Part shown: positions 29,678 through 38,665 of the stretch, in pieces | Numbering within the stretch: the stretch's first letter is position 1 | Layout of the letters: each line of letters begins with the position of its first letter | Program-made: the position numbers and the translations under genes | From: Roseibium sp. | Lineage (GTDB): Bacteria; Pseudomonadota; Alphaproteobacteria; Rhizobiales; Stappiaceae | DNA: 64,000 nt | Direction of reading: 5' to 3' | NCBI GenBank assembly: GCA_017643925.1 | Contig: JAEPML010000013.1 | Span: forward strand, 1 to 64,000 | The notes under the pieces: generated by a model | What the model was told of the DNA's origin: nothing | What the model saw: the letters and a program-made list of their open reading frames with translations, nothing else | The model's database searches: none

Positions 29678-31159
29678 TTGCAGCAGGCAACCGAAGCCGG
29701 AAGTTCTCCCCCGGCACGCCCTTTGGTTGCCCTCTCGGATGCGCGCATGGCGTTTGGCGCCGTGCGCGCACTCGACGGGGTCAGTTTGACCATCCAGCCC
29801 GGCGAATGCGTCGGGTTGATCGGTCATAACGGGGCAGGAAAATCAACCGCAGTCAACGTCATCAATGGCGGCCTGACACCAACCGGTGGCAGCGTGGAAT
29901 ACAGCCTTCCGGATGGAGGCACCGGAACCGGTGCAGCGGCAGCCCGCGCTGCCGGAATCCGAAGCGTCTTCCAGGAATTGTCGCTCTGCCCCAACCTCAC
30001 CGTCGAAGAGACCATCCGGGTGCCCCATCACGATCTCTCGGGTTTCGGATGGCGCAAGACAGCCAGAAAGCGCATTTCGGAAGCGCTTGATCGCATCTTC
30101 CCGGGACATGGCATAGAGACTGGTGCAACAGTTGGCGATCTTTCACTGGCGGAACGCCAGATGGTGGAAATCGCCGCCGGTTTCGCGGAAGGGAAAATGG
30201 CTGTCCGGCTGGTGATCCTGGATGAACCGACATCTTCTCTTGATGCAGCCGTTGCACGGCAACTGCTTGCCTATGTCCGCACCTTCTGCAGCGCAGGTGG
30301 CGCGGTAATCTTCATTTCTCACATGCTGGGCGAGGTCTTCGAGGTTGCATCGCGGATTGACGTGATGAAGGACGGCAAGATTATCGCCAGTCGACCCGCA
30401 AGCGAGTTCACGCAGCAAAGCCTTATCGACGCCATGGGGCATGTTGCCAGCACACAAGCCGAAGCAGCCACACGGGCTGATGCAGAAAACCGGCTCGGCG
30501 AAGAGGTGCTCACGACGCCTGAAGGCCTGTCGGCCCGGCGCGGCGAAATTGTCGGGTTGGCCGGTCTGGCCGGACACGGCCAGGCCGAAGCTCTGGCACG
30601 TTTTTTCATGTCCCGCTCTGCCGGCATGCGCCACACGAAGGCGCCTGAAGTCACTTTTGTCGCCGGTGACAGGGGTCGCGACGGTGTCTTGCCACTCTGG
30701 TCGATCCTGCAGAACCTCACGCTCACGACACTCCCAAGCCTCCTGCGAAACGGTCTTGTGGACCGGAGCGCCGAAGACGGGCTCGGCAAGGACTGGAAAC
30801 AGAAGATCGGAATCCGGACCGACAACATGTCCAATCCCATTCTGTCTCTTTCCGGCGGCAACCAGCAGAAGGTCCTGTTTGCCCGTTCGCTTGCTTCCAC
30901 CGCACCGATTGTTGTCATGGACGACCCCATGCGCGGCGTGGATGTCGGCACCAAGCAGGAAGCCTACGACATGATCCGCCGCGAGGCCGAAGCGGGTCGG
31001 ACTTTCCTCTGGTATTCCACCGAGACGGATGAAATCGTCCAGTGCGACCGGGCATTCGTCTTCAGAAACGGCCAGATCTCGGCCGAACTGGTCGGAGACG
31101 ATATCAGCGAAGAAAACATTCTGGCCGCCTCCTTCGAAATGCACGAGGAGGCTTCATGA
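29678..31159 (+). CDS. Sugar ABC transporter ATP-binding protein (double NBD)
   Basis: The 493-residue protein has two nucleotide-binding domains, as in RbsA/XylG. The first has Walker A GHNGAGKST, a signature region LSLAERQMVEIA and Walker B LVILDEPTSS. The second has no Walker A (GLAGLAGHGQAEAL in its place) but keeps the signature LSGGNQQKV and a Walker B with IVVMDDP. Loss of the second Walker A is common in this family. TTG is the start, with GGGGAG before it. The stop overlaps the next gene by 4 bp. Confidence 0.92.
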   Translation: MQQATEAGSSPPARPLVALSDARMAFGAVRALDGVSLTIQPGECVGLIGHNGAGKSTAVNVINGGLTPTGGSVEYSLPDGGTGTGAAAARAAGIRSVFQELSLCPNLTVEETIRVPHHDLSGFGWRKTARKRISEALDRIFPGHGIETGATVGDLSLAERQMVEIAAGFAEGKMAVRLVILDEPTSSLDAAVARQLLAYVRTFCSAGGAVIFISHMLGEVFEVASRIDVMKDGKIIASRPASEFTQQSLIDAMGHVASTQAEAATRADAENRLGEEVLTTPEGLSARRGEIVGLAGLAGHGQAEALARFFMSRSAGMRHTKAPEVTFVAGDRGRDGVLPLWSILQNLTLTTLPSLLRNGLVDRSAEDGLGKDWKQKIGIRTDNMSNPILSLSGGNQQKVLFARSLASTAPIVVMDDPMRGVDVGTKQEAYDMIRREAEAGRTFLWYSTETDEIVQCDRAFVFRNGQISAELVGDDISEENILAASFEMHEEAS

Positions 31160-32097
31160 GCGGAAGATACAGGATCCTCCTGCCCATCCTCTCCCTGGCT
31201 GTCTTGCTGGCAGCTGTCTTTTACCTTCAACCACGGGCGATGAGCTATTTCGGTCTGAACCTGCTGTTCAACCTGGCCGTTCCGATTGCCCTGGCAACGA
31301 TTGCCCAGATGATGATCATCATGGTCAATGACATCGACCTGTCGATCGGAACCTTTGTCAGCTTCGTTGCCTGTGTCACCGCAACTTTCTTGAATGAAAC
31401 ACCCTTGCTGGGCGCAGGCATTCTGCTGCTGTCCATCATGGTCTATGCGGCCATGGGTGCACTGATTCACATCCGTCAATTGCCGGCCATCGTCGTCACG
31501 CTTGGCATGTCCTTTGTCTGGGCGGGGCTTGCAGTTCTGCTTCTGCCTTCACCGGGCGGAGCCTCGCCGGGATGGATCAGAACGCTGATGACCGTCAAAC
31601 CACCCTTTGTGCCAATGGCTGTGGTCGCCTGCATCCTCATTGCCGCCGTGACTCATCTCCTGATCATGCGGTCCGCGACGGGGACGCTCCTGCGGGCGGT
31701 TGGCGGAAACACCCAGGCCGTCCTGCGCGCCGGCTGGTCCGTGACGAAACTCAAGGCAGGGGCCTATGCCCTGGCAGGATTGTTCGGCGTTCTGGCCGGC
31801 ATGTGTCTTGTCGGCCTGACCACATCCGCCGATGCCAACATCGCGCTGCGCTACACATTGCTGTCGATTGCGGGGGTGATCCTGGGCGGAGGCGAATTCG
31901 TGGGCGGTCGAATCTCGCCAGTCGGCGCCGTCATCGGTGCCCTGACCCTCTCCCTTGCCGGAAGTTTCCTGTCCTTCATGCGGCTGTCGCCCGATTGGCA
32001 GATCGGCGCCCAGGGCGCCATCCTGATCCTGGTTCTGGCAGTCCGGCTGGTCTTCGCCCGCAACGGCAACCGCTGGAAGGAGGCCAAAAATGGCTGA
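31156..32097 (+). CDS. Sugar ABC transporter permease (first)
   Basis: The 313-residue integral membrane protein has the BPD_transp_2 pattern of CUT2 permeases with about 8-10 hydrophobic segments, MVNDIDLSIGTFVSF near the N-terminus and GGGEFVGGRISPVGA near the C-terminus. The ATG overlaps the ATPase stop (ATGA); a longer upstream reading is only the ATPase region in another frame. It pairs with the second permease to form the channel. Confidence 0.9.
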   Translation: MSGRYRILLPILSLAVLLAAVFYLQPRAMSYFGLNLLFNLAVPIALATIAQMMIIMVNDIDLSIGTFVSFVACVTATFLNETPLLGAGILLLSIMVYAAMGALIHIRQLPAIVVTLGMSFVWAGLAVLLLPSPGGASPGWIRTLMTVKPPFVPMAVVACILIAAVTHLLIMRSATGTLLRAVGGNTQAVLRAGWSVTKLKAGAYALAGLFGVLAGMCLVGLTTSADANIALRYTLLSIAGVILGGGEFVGGRISPVGAVIGALTLSLAGSFLSFMRLSPDWQIGAQGAILILVLAVRLVFARNGNRWKEAKNG

Positions 32098-33052
32098 ACA
32101 AAAAACCTCCATGCTTCTGCATTTGCATCGGCGGCCCTGGTTCTGGGCCTTTGCCGCAAGCGCCCTCGCCTTTGCCGCGACTTATGCGCTTACCGCTGGA
32201 AGCGGCAGCGGGGAACTTCTGGCCGCGACTCTGACCTTCGCGACGTTTTCGGCCATTGTCGGCATCGGCCAGATGTTCGTCATCACAATGGGCCCGGGCA
32301 ATGTGGATCTCTCGATCCCCGCCACCATGACCCTTGCCGGAACGCTGTCCCTGAAATTCATGGACGGGGCAACAACACTGATCCTGCCGGGTCTGGGATT
32401 GGCGCTGCTTGTCGGGCTCGCTGCGGGCCTCTTCAACTATGCCTTGATCAGGTTGCTTCGGATCCCGCCGATCATTGCAACCTTGTCGGCGTCTTTCCTC
32501 TACCAGTCGCTGGCAATCTGGTGGAACCGGGGCCTGAGGATCAAACCGCCCGAGGCCTTGTCCGATTTCACGACCGGATCGGTTCTTGGACTGCCCAACC
32601 TGACGATCATCGGCATTCTGATTGCTGTCGCCAGCTGGGTTCTCCTTGAGCGCTCCCTGTTCGGGCGCTGGATTTCCGCCGTTGGCCAGAACACACGCGC
32701 AGCACGCTTGAGCGGGGTGCCGGTTGAAACGGTCAAGGCACTGACCTTCACCGGCTCGGCGGTCCTGGCGTCCCTGACCGGTTATCTGCTGGCAAGCTTT
32801 TCCGGTGGCGCGGCGCTCAACATGGGCACCGAGTACCTTCTGATCTCGATAGCAGTGGTCGTAATCGGCGGCAGTTCCATTGCCGGCGGAAACTCGAATG
32901 TTCCCGGCATCTGGGGTGGTGCGCTCCTCATGTTCCTCGTGGTGTCGATGCTCAATTCCTACGGATTGGGTGCAGGTGTCCGGTTGATCCTGACCGGAAC
33001 AATAATAATTGCGATCGTCGCGGCAGCGTCCGGTCGAAAGGACTGTGCATGA
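32090..33052 (+). CDS. Sugar ABC transporter permease (second)
   Basis: The 320-residue membrane protein is a paralogue of the previous permease: MGPGNVDLSIPATM and IGGSSIAGGNSNVPG occupy the same places. Two different permeases in one operon imply a heterodimeric channel, whereas many CUT2 systems use one. It overlaps the first permease gene by 8 bp and the lactonase gene by 4 bp, so the operon is tightly coupled. Confidence 0.9.
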   Translation: MAEQKTSMLLHLHRRPWFWAFAASALAFAATYALTAGSGSGELLAATLTFATFSAIVGIGQMFVITMGPGNVDLSIPATMTLAGTLSLKFMDGATTLILPGLGLALLVGLAAGLFNYALIRLLRIPPIIATLSASFLYQSLAIWWNRGLRIKPPEALSDFTTGSVLGLPNLTIIGILIAVASWVLLERSLFGRWISAVGQNTRAARLSGVPVETVKALTFTGSAVLASLTGYLLASFSGGAALNMGTEYLLISIAVVVIGGSSIAGGNSNVPGIWGGALLMFLVVSMLNSYGLGAGVRLILTGTIIIAIVAAASGRKDCA

Positions 33053-33960
33053 TTATTCCAGATGAAATCTATCAATTCGAAGACTCGCGCTTTCGCGCTC
33101 TGATCCAGCCCAATGCCCAGCTGAAAAGGCTTGCCACCGGGTTTGAATGGACCGAGGGCCCTGTCTGGTTTGCCGCGCACCAGCTGCTGCTGTTTTCAGA
33201 CATTCCGTCAGAGCGGATCATGCGGCTGACATCGGATGGGCAACTGAGTGTCTTTCGCTGCGCTTCGGACTTCACAAACGGCAATACGAGCGACCGCATC
33301 GGCCGCCTTCTGAGTTGCCAGCACGGCACGCGTTCCGTCACCCGCACCGAACCCGACGGGTCCCGGACGGTGATCGCGGATCAGTTTCAGGGCAAACGGC
33401 TGAATTCGCCGAATGACGTCGTTGTCCAGTCAAATGGCGCCATCTGGTTTACCGACCCGACCTACGGCATCCTGAGCGACTATGAAGGTTACCAGGCCGA
33501 TCCAGAACAGGAGACGCACAACGTGTTTCGGGTCGATCCGGATACCGGCAACCTCGAAGCGATGATTTCAGATTTCGTTCAACCGAACGGTCTCGCCTTC
33601 TCACCGGATGAACGGATCCTTTATGTTGCCGAATCCGGGTCCAGTCACGACCCGGACGTGCCCTCGATCATACGGGCCTTCAACCTCGATGACGGCGGTC
33701 GCATTGCGGGTGACAGGGTCTTTGCCACGATCGATTGCGGCCTGCCCGATGGCATGCGTGTCGACTTTCAGGGAAATCTCTGGAGTTCGGCCGCCGATGG
33801 CATTCACTGTTTTCACCCGGATGGAACCCGGCTCGGCAAGATTCTGGTCCCGGAAGTTGTCGCAAACCTGTGTTTCGGCGGCCCCAAGGGCAACCGTCTT
33901 TACATCACGGCGACAACCTCGCTCTACAGCATTGCCGTCAGCACGAAATCGGCCATCTGA
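33049..33960 (+). CDS. SMP-30/gluconolactonase family protein
   Basis: The 303-residue enzyme has the six-bladed propeller pattern of SMP-30 lactonases: WTEGPVWFA with the metal-binding Glu, RLNSPNDVVV with Asn and Asp, VQPNGLAFSPDE and DGMRVDFQGNLW with a further Asp. It hydrolyses a sugar lactone to the aldonic acid, in the cytoplasm as no signal peptide is seen. As the last gene of the transporter operon it probably acts on the imported compound or its first oxidation product. Confidence 0.9.
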   Translation: MIIPDEIYQFEDSRFRALIQPNAQLKRLATGFEWTEGPVWFAAHQLLLFSDIPSERIMRLTSDGQLSVFRCASDFTNGNTSDRIGRLLSCQHGTRSVTRTEPDGSRTVIADQFQGKRLNSPNDVVVQSNGAIWFTDPTYGILSDYEGYQADPEQETHNVFRVDPDTGNLEAMISDFVQPNGLAFSPDERILYVAESGSSHDPDVPSIIRAFNLDDGGRIAGDRVFATIDCGLPDGMRVDFQGNLWSSAADGIHCFHPDGTRLGKILVPEVVANLCFGGPKGNRLYITATTSLYSIAVSTKSAI

Positions 33961-33999
33961 TGAACCGCGGAAGCTGGAAGGGTGGGCTCTCAAGTCGCC

Positions 34000-34755
34000 C
34001 TAGAGCTGCGCCACGAGCACGTCGGTTACCTTGCGGATCAGGGGGGCGTCAGTCCCCCCGATCAAAAGAAAATCAAATCCGTCCTTGCTCCAGGTTGCCG
34101 CGCTCATTCCCTGGAGTTCTGCAAAGTCGGGGATTGCTTTCCCGGACCCGGATGAACGGATGAGGCACAGTGCGATCGGAACGCCTTGATCCGTCAGGAA
34201 GGTCATCTGCATGAGCGGCGTCCCTTCGAAACCAAGTACCTGCGCGCGCTTGTAGGTCAGCGGCGGCAGGTTGTTCAGCACATCAAGGTCGACGGCGTGT
34301 CCAACGACATTGGCAACCGCCGCCAATTCAGCTTCGGCATCCGCCTGATCCTGGGAAACGGGCGCAAGGGTATCGGTGACGTACAGCGCGTGATAGGTCG
34401 CAACGAAATCCTTCCAGTCCGGTCCAGCGTCCCGTGACGTCAAAGAACCACTGCTCCAGCCGATGGCAACCGCGATGAATGCAACAGCCGCATATTTCAG
34501 GAATTCCGGCACCCGGCGCGGTTCGGCAGCTTCTGACGGCACTTCACTCAAGTCGGGAGGATGAGGCGCGTTGGCAAGCAGGCCCTTGAAAGTTGTTGCC
34601 ACCTGCGACGTGTCAATTACGAGGCCATCCAGCCTTTTGCCGAGCTCGGGATCCGTTTCGAGCGCAATGCGAATATCATCTGCAAGGACAGGCTCTGCCT
34701 CGCCATCAAGATAGGCGGTCAGTTGTTCGTCGCTGAATGTCTGCCGGCCTGTCAT
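34000..34755 (-). CDS. Anti-sigma factor (membrane-anchored)
   Basis: The 251-residue protein has an N-terminal anti-sigma domain (FSDEQLTAYLDGE, ETDPELGKRLDGL), one transmembrane helix at about 85-103 (FLKYAAVAFIAVAIGW), and a periplasmic domain of about 145 residues. The HxxxCxxC zinc motif of ZAS anti-sigmas is absent. The start overlaps the sigma factor stop by 4 bp (ATGA on the minus strand), so the two are produced together. The signal sensed by the outer domain is unknown. Confidence 0.87.
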   Translation of the reverse strand: MTGRQTFSDEQLTAYLDGEAEPVLADDIRIALETDPELGKRLDGLVIDTSQVATTFKGLLANAPHPPDLSEVPSEAAEPRRVPEFLKYAAVAFIAVAIGWSSGSLTSRDAGPDWKDFVATYHALYVTDTLAPVSQDQADAEAELAAVANVVGHAVDLDVLNNLPPLTYKRAQVLGFEGTPLMQMTFLTDQGVPIALCLIRSSGSGKAIPDFAELQGMSAATWSKDGFDFLLIGGTDAPLIRKVTDVLVAQL

Positions 34756-35273
34756 TCCTTACTGCTCTTCTTCTGACTGAATTTGCCTGCAAGCCTGGCT
34801 CGCGATGCCGCCAACCTGCTCATCACGGTTCCGATCGGAATGTCGAGCATTTCCGCCGCTTCCCGATAACTAAAGCCCTCGACATATACCAGCAACACCG
34901 TTGTCCGTTGCGCTTCCGGCAAGGACAGCACCTCTGATAACACTTCTCTGGCGAAAATATTCGTTTCCGGATCGGCCAAATTGTCCGTCAGTTCCACGTC
35001 TTCGATGGGCAACAATCCCTGTCCACGCCGAATGGCGCCGGCGCGCATCTCGTTGAGCCAGAGTCTCTGGGCGATCCGGAACAGCCAGCTGTCGAGCCGC
35101 GTCCCGGCCTTGTAGAGACTTGCCTTTTCAAGCGCCCTGACACAGGCCGCCTGAGCGAGATCATCGGCAAGGTCCTTGCGACCACTCAGCACGAGGCAGT
35201 AGCGCCAGAGGCGTGGAAAATGCACGCCCAAGCCTTCCCTGACTTCCCGTTGCGAGCTTTTTTTGCCGAACAA
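34752..35273 (-). CDS. ECF-type RNA polymerase sigma factor
   Basis: The protein has sigma region 2 (LADDLAQAACVRALEKA, then DSWLFRIAQRLWLNEMR) and region 4 (SLPEAQRTTVLLVYVEGFSYREAAEML with GTVMSRL), separated by a short linker as in ECF factors. I choose the TTG at 35273, preceded by GGAGGGGG at about 10 bases; a GTG at 35327 lacks a ribosome site. It is cotranscribed with its anti-sigma factor and is divergent from a DUF4399 gene 72 bp away, a possible target. It is not the EcfG general stress factor by context (no PhyR or NepR). Confidence 0.88.
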   Translation of the reverse strand: MFGKKSSQREVREGLGVHFPRLWRYCLVLSGRKDLADDLAQAACVRALEKASLYKAGTRLDSWLFRIAQRLWLNEMRAGAIRRGQGLLPIEDVELTDNLADPETNIFAREVLSEVLSLPEAQRTTVLLVYVEGFSYREAAEMLDIPIGTVMSRLAASRARLAGKFSQKKSSKE

Positions 35274-35345
35274 ACGAATAATTCCCCCTCCCGCCGTGTT
35301 TCCTAGTAGCAGCAGATCCTGCTGCACGGAAAGAGGAGAACAGCA

Positions 35346-35786
35346 ATGAAGTTTCTTGTAACCGCCGCATTGGCGCTTTCTATCTCAACTTTTGGTGCGC
35401 TCGCCGGCGAAACCCCGTCGGCCCCGGACGCAAAGGTCTATTTTGTCAATCTCAAGGATGGCGATGTTGTCAAAAGCCCGGTCACGGTGATTTTCGGACT
35501 TTCAGGCATGGGAGTGGCACCTGCCGGTATTGAGAAGGAAAACACCGGGCACCATCATCTGTTTGTCAATCGTCCCCCACTGGGCGAGGGCGAAGATGGC
35601 GCGGATGAACTGATCTACAACATCCCGGCAGACGAAAACCACATTCATTTCGGCGGTGGTCAAACGGAAACTTCGCTGGATCTCCCGGCAGGCACGCACA
35701 CGCTTCAGATGGTGCTTGGAGACATGAACCATATCCCGCACGACAAGCCTGTCGTTTCGGAGGTCATCACAATCACGGTTGAATGA
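35346..35786 (+). CDS. DUF4399 periplasmic protein
   Basis: The 146-residue protein has a Sec signal (AALALSISTFGALAG) and a DUF4399 domain with VYFVNLKDGDVVKSPV, GLSGMGVAPAG, HHHLFV and HIHFGGGQTET. The clustered histidines could bind metal, but the function is not established. A ribosome site AGAGGAG precedes the ATG. It is divergent from the ECF sigma gene. Confidence 0.88.
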   Translation: MKFLVTAALALSISTFGALAGETPSAPDAKVYFVNLKDGDVVKSPVTVIFGLSGMGVAPAGIEKENTGHHHLFVNRPPLGEGEDGADELIYNIPADENHIHFGGGQTETSLDLPAGTHTLQMVLGDMNHIPHDKPVVSEVITITVE

Positions 35787-35818
35787 CGATTATCGACATC
35801 ACCGGCCTGGCTTGAACG

Positions 35819-37327
35819 TCAGGCCGTTGCCACAACCTCTGCCAGCTCGACCTTGTATCCCCAGAGCTGCTCGACATATTTCAGTGTTGCCTCCTTGCTC
35901 GCGCTGTCGAGTGGAACACCGTTCCGCCTGACCGACTGCAAGTGCAGGCACCGGTCGCCCAGAAGATCCGCATCGACGATCTGGATGTCGGGTTCCTGGG
36001 TCGAGATATCATGATCCCGCGCCAGAACGTCCCTGAGGTGCCGATACCCCTGAGTGTTGTGAATGCCGGTGACCGTGCAATAGGACTCGCTTGCGGTATC
36101 CGACAAGGCAAACATGCGGAACCGTCGCATCACTGTTGGCGACAGGAACTGCTGAATGAAGCTTTCGTCCCGGAAATTGGCCCAGGCATATTTGAGAACG
36201 CTCCGCCAATCCTCCTTGCCCGCAATATCCGGGAACCATTCACGATCTTCCTCCTCCGGCGTCTCGCAGATCCGGCGGATATCCTGCATCATGGCAAAGC
36301 CGAGCGCGTAAGGATTGATGCCACTGAAACGCGGGTCGTCGAAATCCGGTTGAGTCAGGACATTGGAATGGCTGTGCAGGATCTCCAGCATCGCACCGTC
36401 GGTCATCCGCCCCTGCTCGTATAGTGCATTGAGGATGTAGTAATGCACGAAACAGGCGCAGCCCTCGTTCATCACCTTGGTCTGTTTCTGCGGATAGAAA
36501 TACTGGCCGACATTGCGCACGATACGCAGGATTTCACGCTGCCAGGATTGCAGGATCGGGCTGAACTGTTCCAGGAAGTACAACAGGTTCTCTTCCGGCA
36601 ACTGCATGTCGCGCTTGCGTTCCTGCAGTGCCGCGTCGCGTTCCCGCTCATCTCCCGGTCGGCTCGGGATCGTCTTCCAGAGATAATAGACATTCTGCTC
36701 CGCTGCCGCGAGCCGCTCCTGCCTCTGTTCCTCGGCTTCCTGCAGCGAAAGCTGGCGCGGCCGGCGATGCCGGAACACGCCAAACGGCATCAGCGAATGT
36801 GCCGCATCCAGCACCCGTTCCACCTCACCGATCCCGTGTTTTTCCTCGCAGCTTGAGATGAACCGGCGCGCATATTCCAGATAATCGAGAATGCCCTCTG
36901 CATCGGTCCATTGCTGGAACAGGTGATTGGACTTGAAGAAGTGATTGTGGCCAAACGCGGCATGGGCCATCACCAGTGCCTGCAGCGGCATCGTGTTTTC
37001 TTCCAGGCAGTAGCTGATGCACGGATCCGAATTGATGACGATTTCGTAGGCGAGGCCGCGCGCACCTTTCCTGTAGAGACGCTCATGCCCCAGGAAATGC
37101 TTGCCGAAGGACCAGTGGTGATACATTAGCGGCATGCCGATTGAGGAATAGGCGTCCAGCATCTGCTCCGACGAGATGATCTCGATCTGGTTCGGATAGA
37201 TATCCAGGTCCAGATCCTTGCGGGACACTTCCTCGATGGCGTCGAAAGTCCGCCGCAACGTGTCGAAATCCCAGTCGATCTGTTCGAAGAGCGGCTCTGA
37301 CTTTGACTTTGGCACCTGATTAACCAT
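35819..37327 (-). CDS. spoVR: SpoVR family protein (YcgB-like)
   Basis: The 502-residue protein matches SpoVR/YcgB along its length: DWDFDTLRRTFDAIEEV, YPNQIEIISSEQM, MPLMYHHWSFGKHF, and NEGCACFVHYYI. The function is unclear; in enterobacteria it is tied to the PrkA-YeaH stress system. The start at 37327 overlaps the yeaH stop by 8 bp and has a GGAAGAG ribosome site; an upstream in-frame start lies inside yeaH. It is the last gene of the prkA-yeaH-spoVR unit. Confidence 0.93.
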   Translation of the reverse strand: MVNQVPKSKSEPLFEQIDWDFDTLRRTFDAIEEVSRKDLDLDIYPNQIEIISSEQMLDAYSSIGMPLMYHHWSFGKHFLGHERLYRKGARGLAYEIVINSDPCISYCLEENTMPLQALVMAHAAFGHNHFFKSNHLFQQWTDAEGILDYLEYARRFISSCEEKHGIGEVERVLDAAHSLMPFGVFRHRRPRQLSLQEAEEQRQERLAAAEQNVYYLWKTIPSRPGDERERDAALQERKRDMQLPEENLLYFLEQFSPILQSWQREILRIVRNVGQYFYPQKQTKVMNEGCACFVHYYILNALYEQGRMTDGAMLEILHSHSNVLTQPDFDDPRFSGINPYALGFAMMQDIRRICETPEEEDREWFPDIAGKEDWRSVLKYAWANFRDESFIQQFLSPTVMRRFRMFALSDTASESYCTVTGIHNTQGYRHLRDVLARDHDISTQEPDIQIVDADLLGDRCLHLQSVRRNGVPLDSASKEATLKYVEQLWGYKVELAEVVATA

Positions 37328-38642
37328 GGCTCTTCCCCGCGTTGTCACGCGCAAACAACTCGCGGAAAACCGGGTAGATGTCCGCAATCTTCGAGACACG
37401 TTTCTGGGCAAAGTTGGGCCAGACCTCCCCGACCTGCCGGTAGGATTGCCAAAGCTCCATGCCGCTTGCCTCGCTGTTGATCAGCTGCGCCTCGTCTTCA
37501 CCGACGATCTCGACATAGGCGAAATACTGGCAGACCCGCATCAGATCCTCGTTGAGCAACGTGGCACATTTGGAGGAATCACCGCCGAAATTCTCCCCAT
37601 CCGAAGCCTGGGCCGCATAGATGTTCCATTCGGACGGCGGGTACCGTTCCTCGATCACCTGTTTCATCATCACAAGCGCCGTGCTCACCACGGTTCCACC
37701 GGTCTGCGGTGAATAGAAGAAGGTTTCCTCATCCACCTCGGAGGCATCATGGGTGTGACGAATGAAGACGATGTCGGTCTTCTCGTAACGCCGGTTTAGG
37801 AACAGGTGCAGCAGCATGAAGAAGCGTTTTGCCAGATCCTTCTCTCGCTCGCCCATGGAAGCCGACACGTCCATCAGGCAGAACATGACTGCATTGGCAT
37901 TGGGCTCTGGCTGTTGCTCGAAATTGTTGTAGCGCACGTCGAGGGGATCGATATAGGCGATGACTTTCCGCCGACGTTTCATTTCCTCGTATTTGGAACG
38001 CAGCGTCGTCAATTCCGCCTGCTGTTCCCTTGTCGGCACGGAAACCTGTTCCAGCGCCGAAATGCGTTCACGTACCGCTTCCATGTCCCTGTCGCGCGGG
38101 CGGCGCAGGCCGATCCGCCGCCCGAACGCATTGCGCATCGTGCGGGTCACGCTGATATTTGCAGGCGCACCGGTGGTGGAGTAGCCGGCGCGGCGGGGAT
38201 GCGTTCGGGTTATTTCCTTGAGGCTCTGCTTGACCAGGTCCGGCAATTCCAGATCATCGAAGAAGAAGTCCAGAAACTCTTCGCGCGTGAGCGCGAACAG
38301 AAAGTCGTCTTCTCCCTCGCCATCCGGCGATCCTTCCCGCCCGGCACCAGAGCCACCACCGCTCGGAGGCTTCTGGATCTTGTCGCCGGTCTGAAAAGAC
38401 TTGTTGCCCGTAAAGACCCGCTCACGCCGGCCCTCGTCGCTTGCCTGACGGAACGTGTGCTCGGCGACGCCATCCGTTGGAACGGAAACGTCCTTTGCGC
38501 GATCAACATCCGTGATGCTGCGTTCCCGAACAGCGTCCTCGACCGCCTTCTTGATCTGGGAGCGGACCCGCTTGAGAAACCGTCGCCGGTTGCTCAAGCT
38601 CTTGTCCTTGGGATTCAGCCGCCTGTCGACGAAATGAGCCAT
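37320..38642 (-). CDS. yeaH: DUF444 (YeaH/YhbH) protein
   Basis: The 440-residue protein starts FVDRRLNPKDKSLSNRRRF and has a glycine-rich segment (KPPSGGGSGAG) and a C-terminal von Willebrand A-like domain with the MIDAS-type motif DVSASMGE (about 265) and the TGGTVVSTAL stretch. It is expected to work with the PrkA kinase in stationary-phase and nitrogen stress responses. The gap to prkA is 23 bp. Confidence 0.93.
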   Translation of the reverse strand: MAHFVDRRLNPKDKSLSNRRRFLKRVRSQIKKAVEDAVRERSITDVDRAKDVSVPTDGVAEHTFRQASDEGRRERVFTGNKSFQTGDKIQKPPSGGGSGAGREGSPDGEGEDDFLFALTREEFLDFFFDDLELPDLVKQSLKEITRTHPRRAGYSTTGAPANISVTRTMRNAFGRRIGLRRPRDRDMEAVRERISALEQVSVPTREQQAELTTLRSKYEEMKRRRKVIAYIDPLDVRYNNFEQQPEPNANAVMFCLMDVSASMGEREKDLAKRFFMLLHLFLNRRYEKTDIVFIRHTHDASEVDEETFFYSPQTGGTVVSTALVMMKQVIEERYPPSEWNIYAAQASDGENFGGDSSKCATLLNEDLMRVCQYFAYVEIVGEDEAQLINSEASGMELWQSYRQVGEVWPNFAQKRVSKIADIYPVFRELFARDNAGKSHG

Positions 38643-38665
38643 CGTTCATTCAGTCTCCAAACGGA

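Noticed and set aside
29678..31159. Missing Walker A in the second ABC domain as a defect
   Set aside because: Loss of the second Walker A is frequent in double-NBD sugar transporter ATPases, and the rest of the domain is intact.
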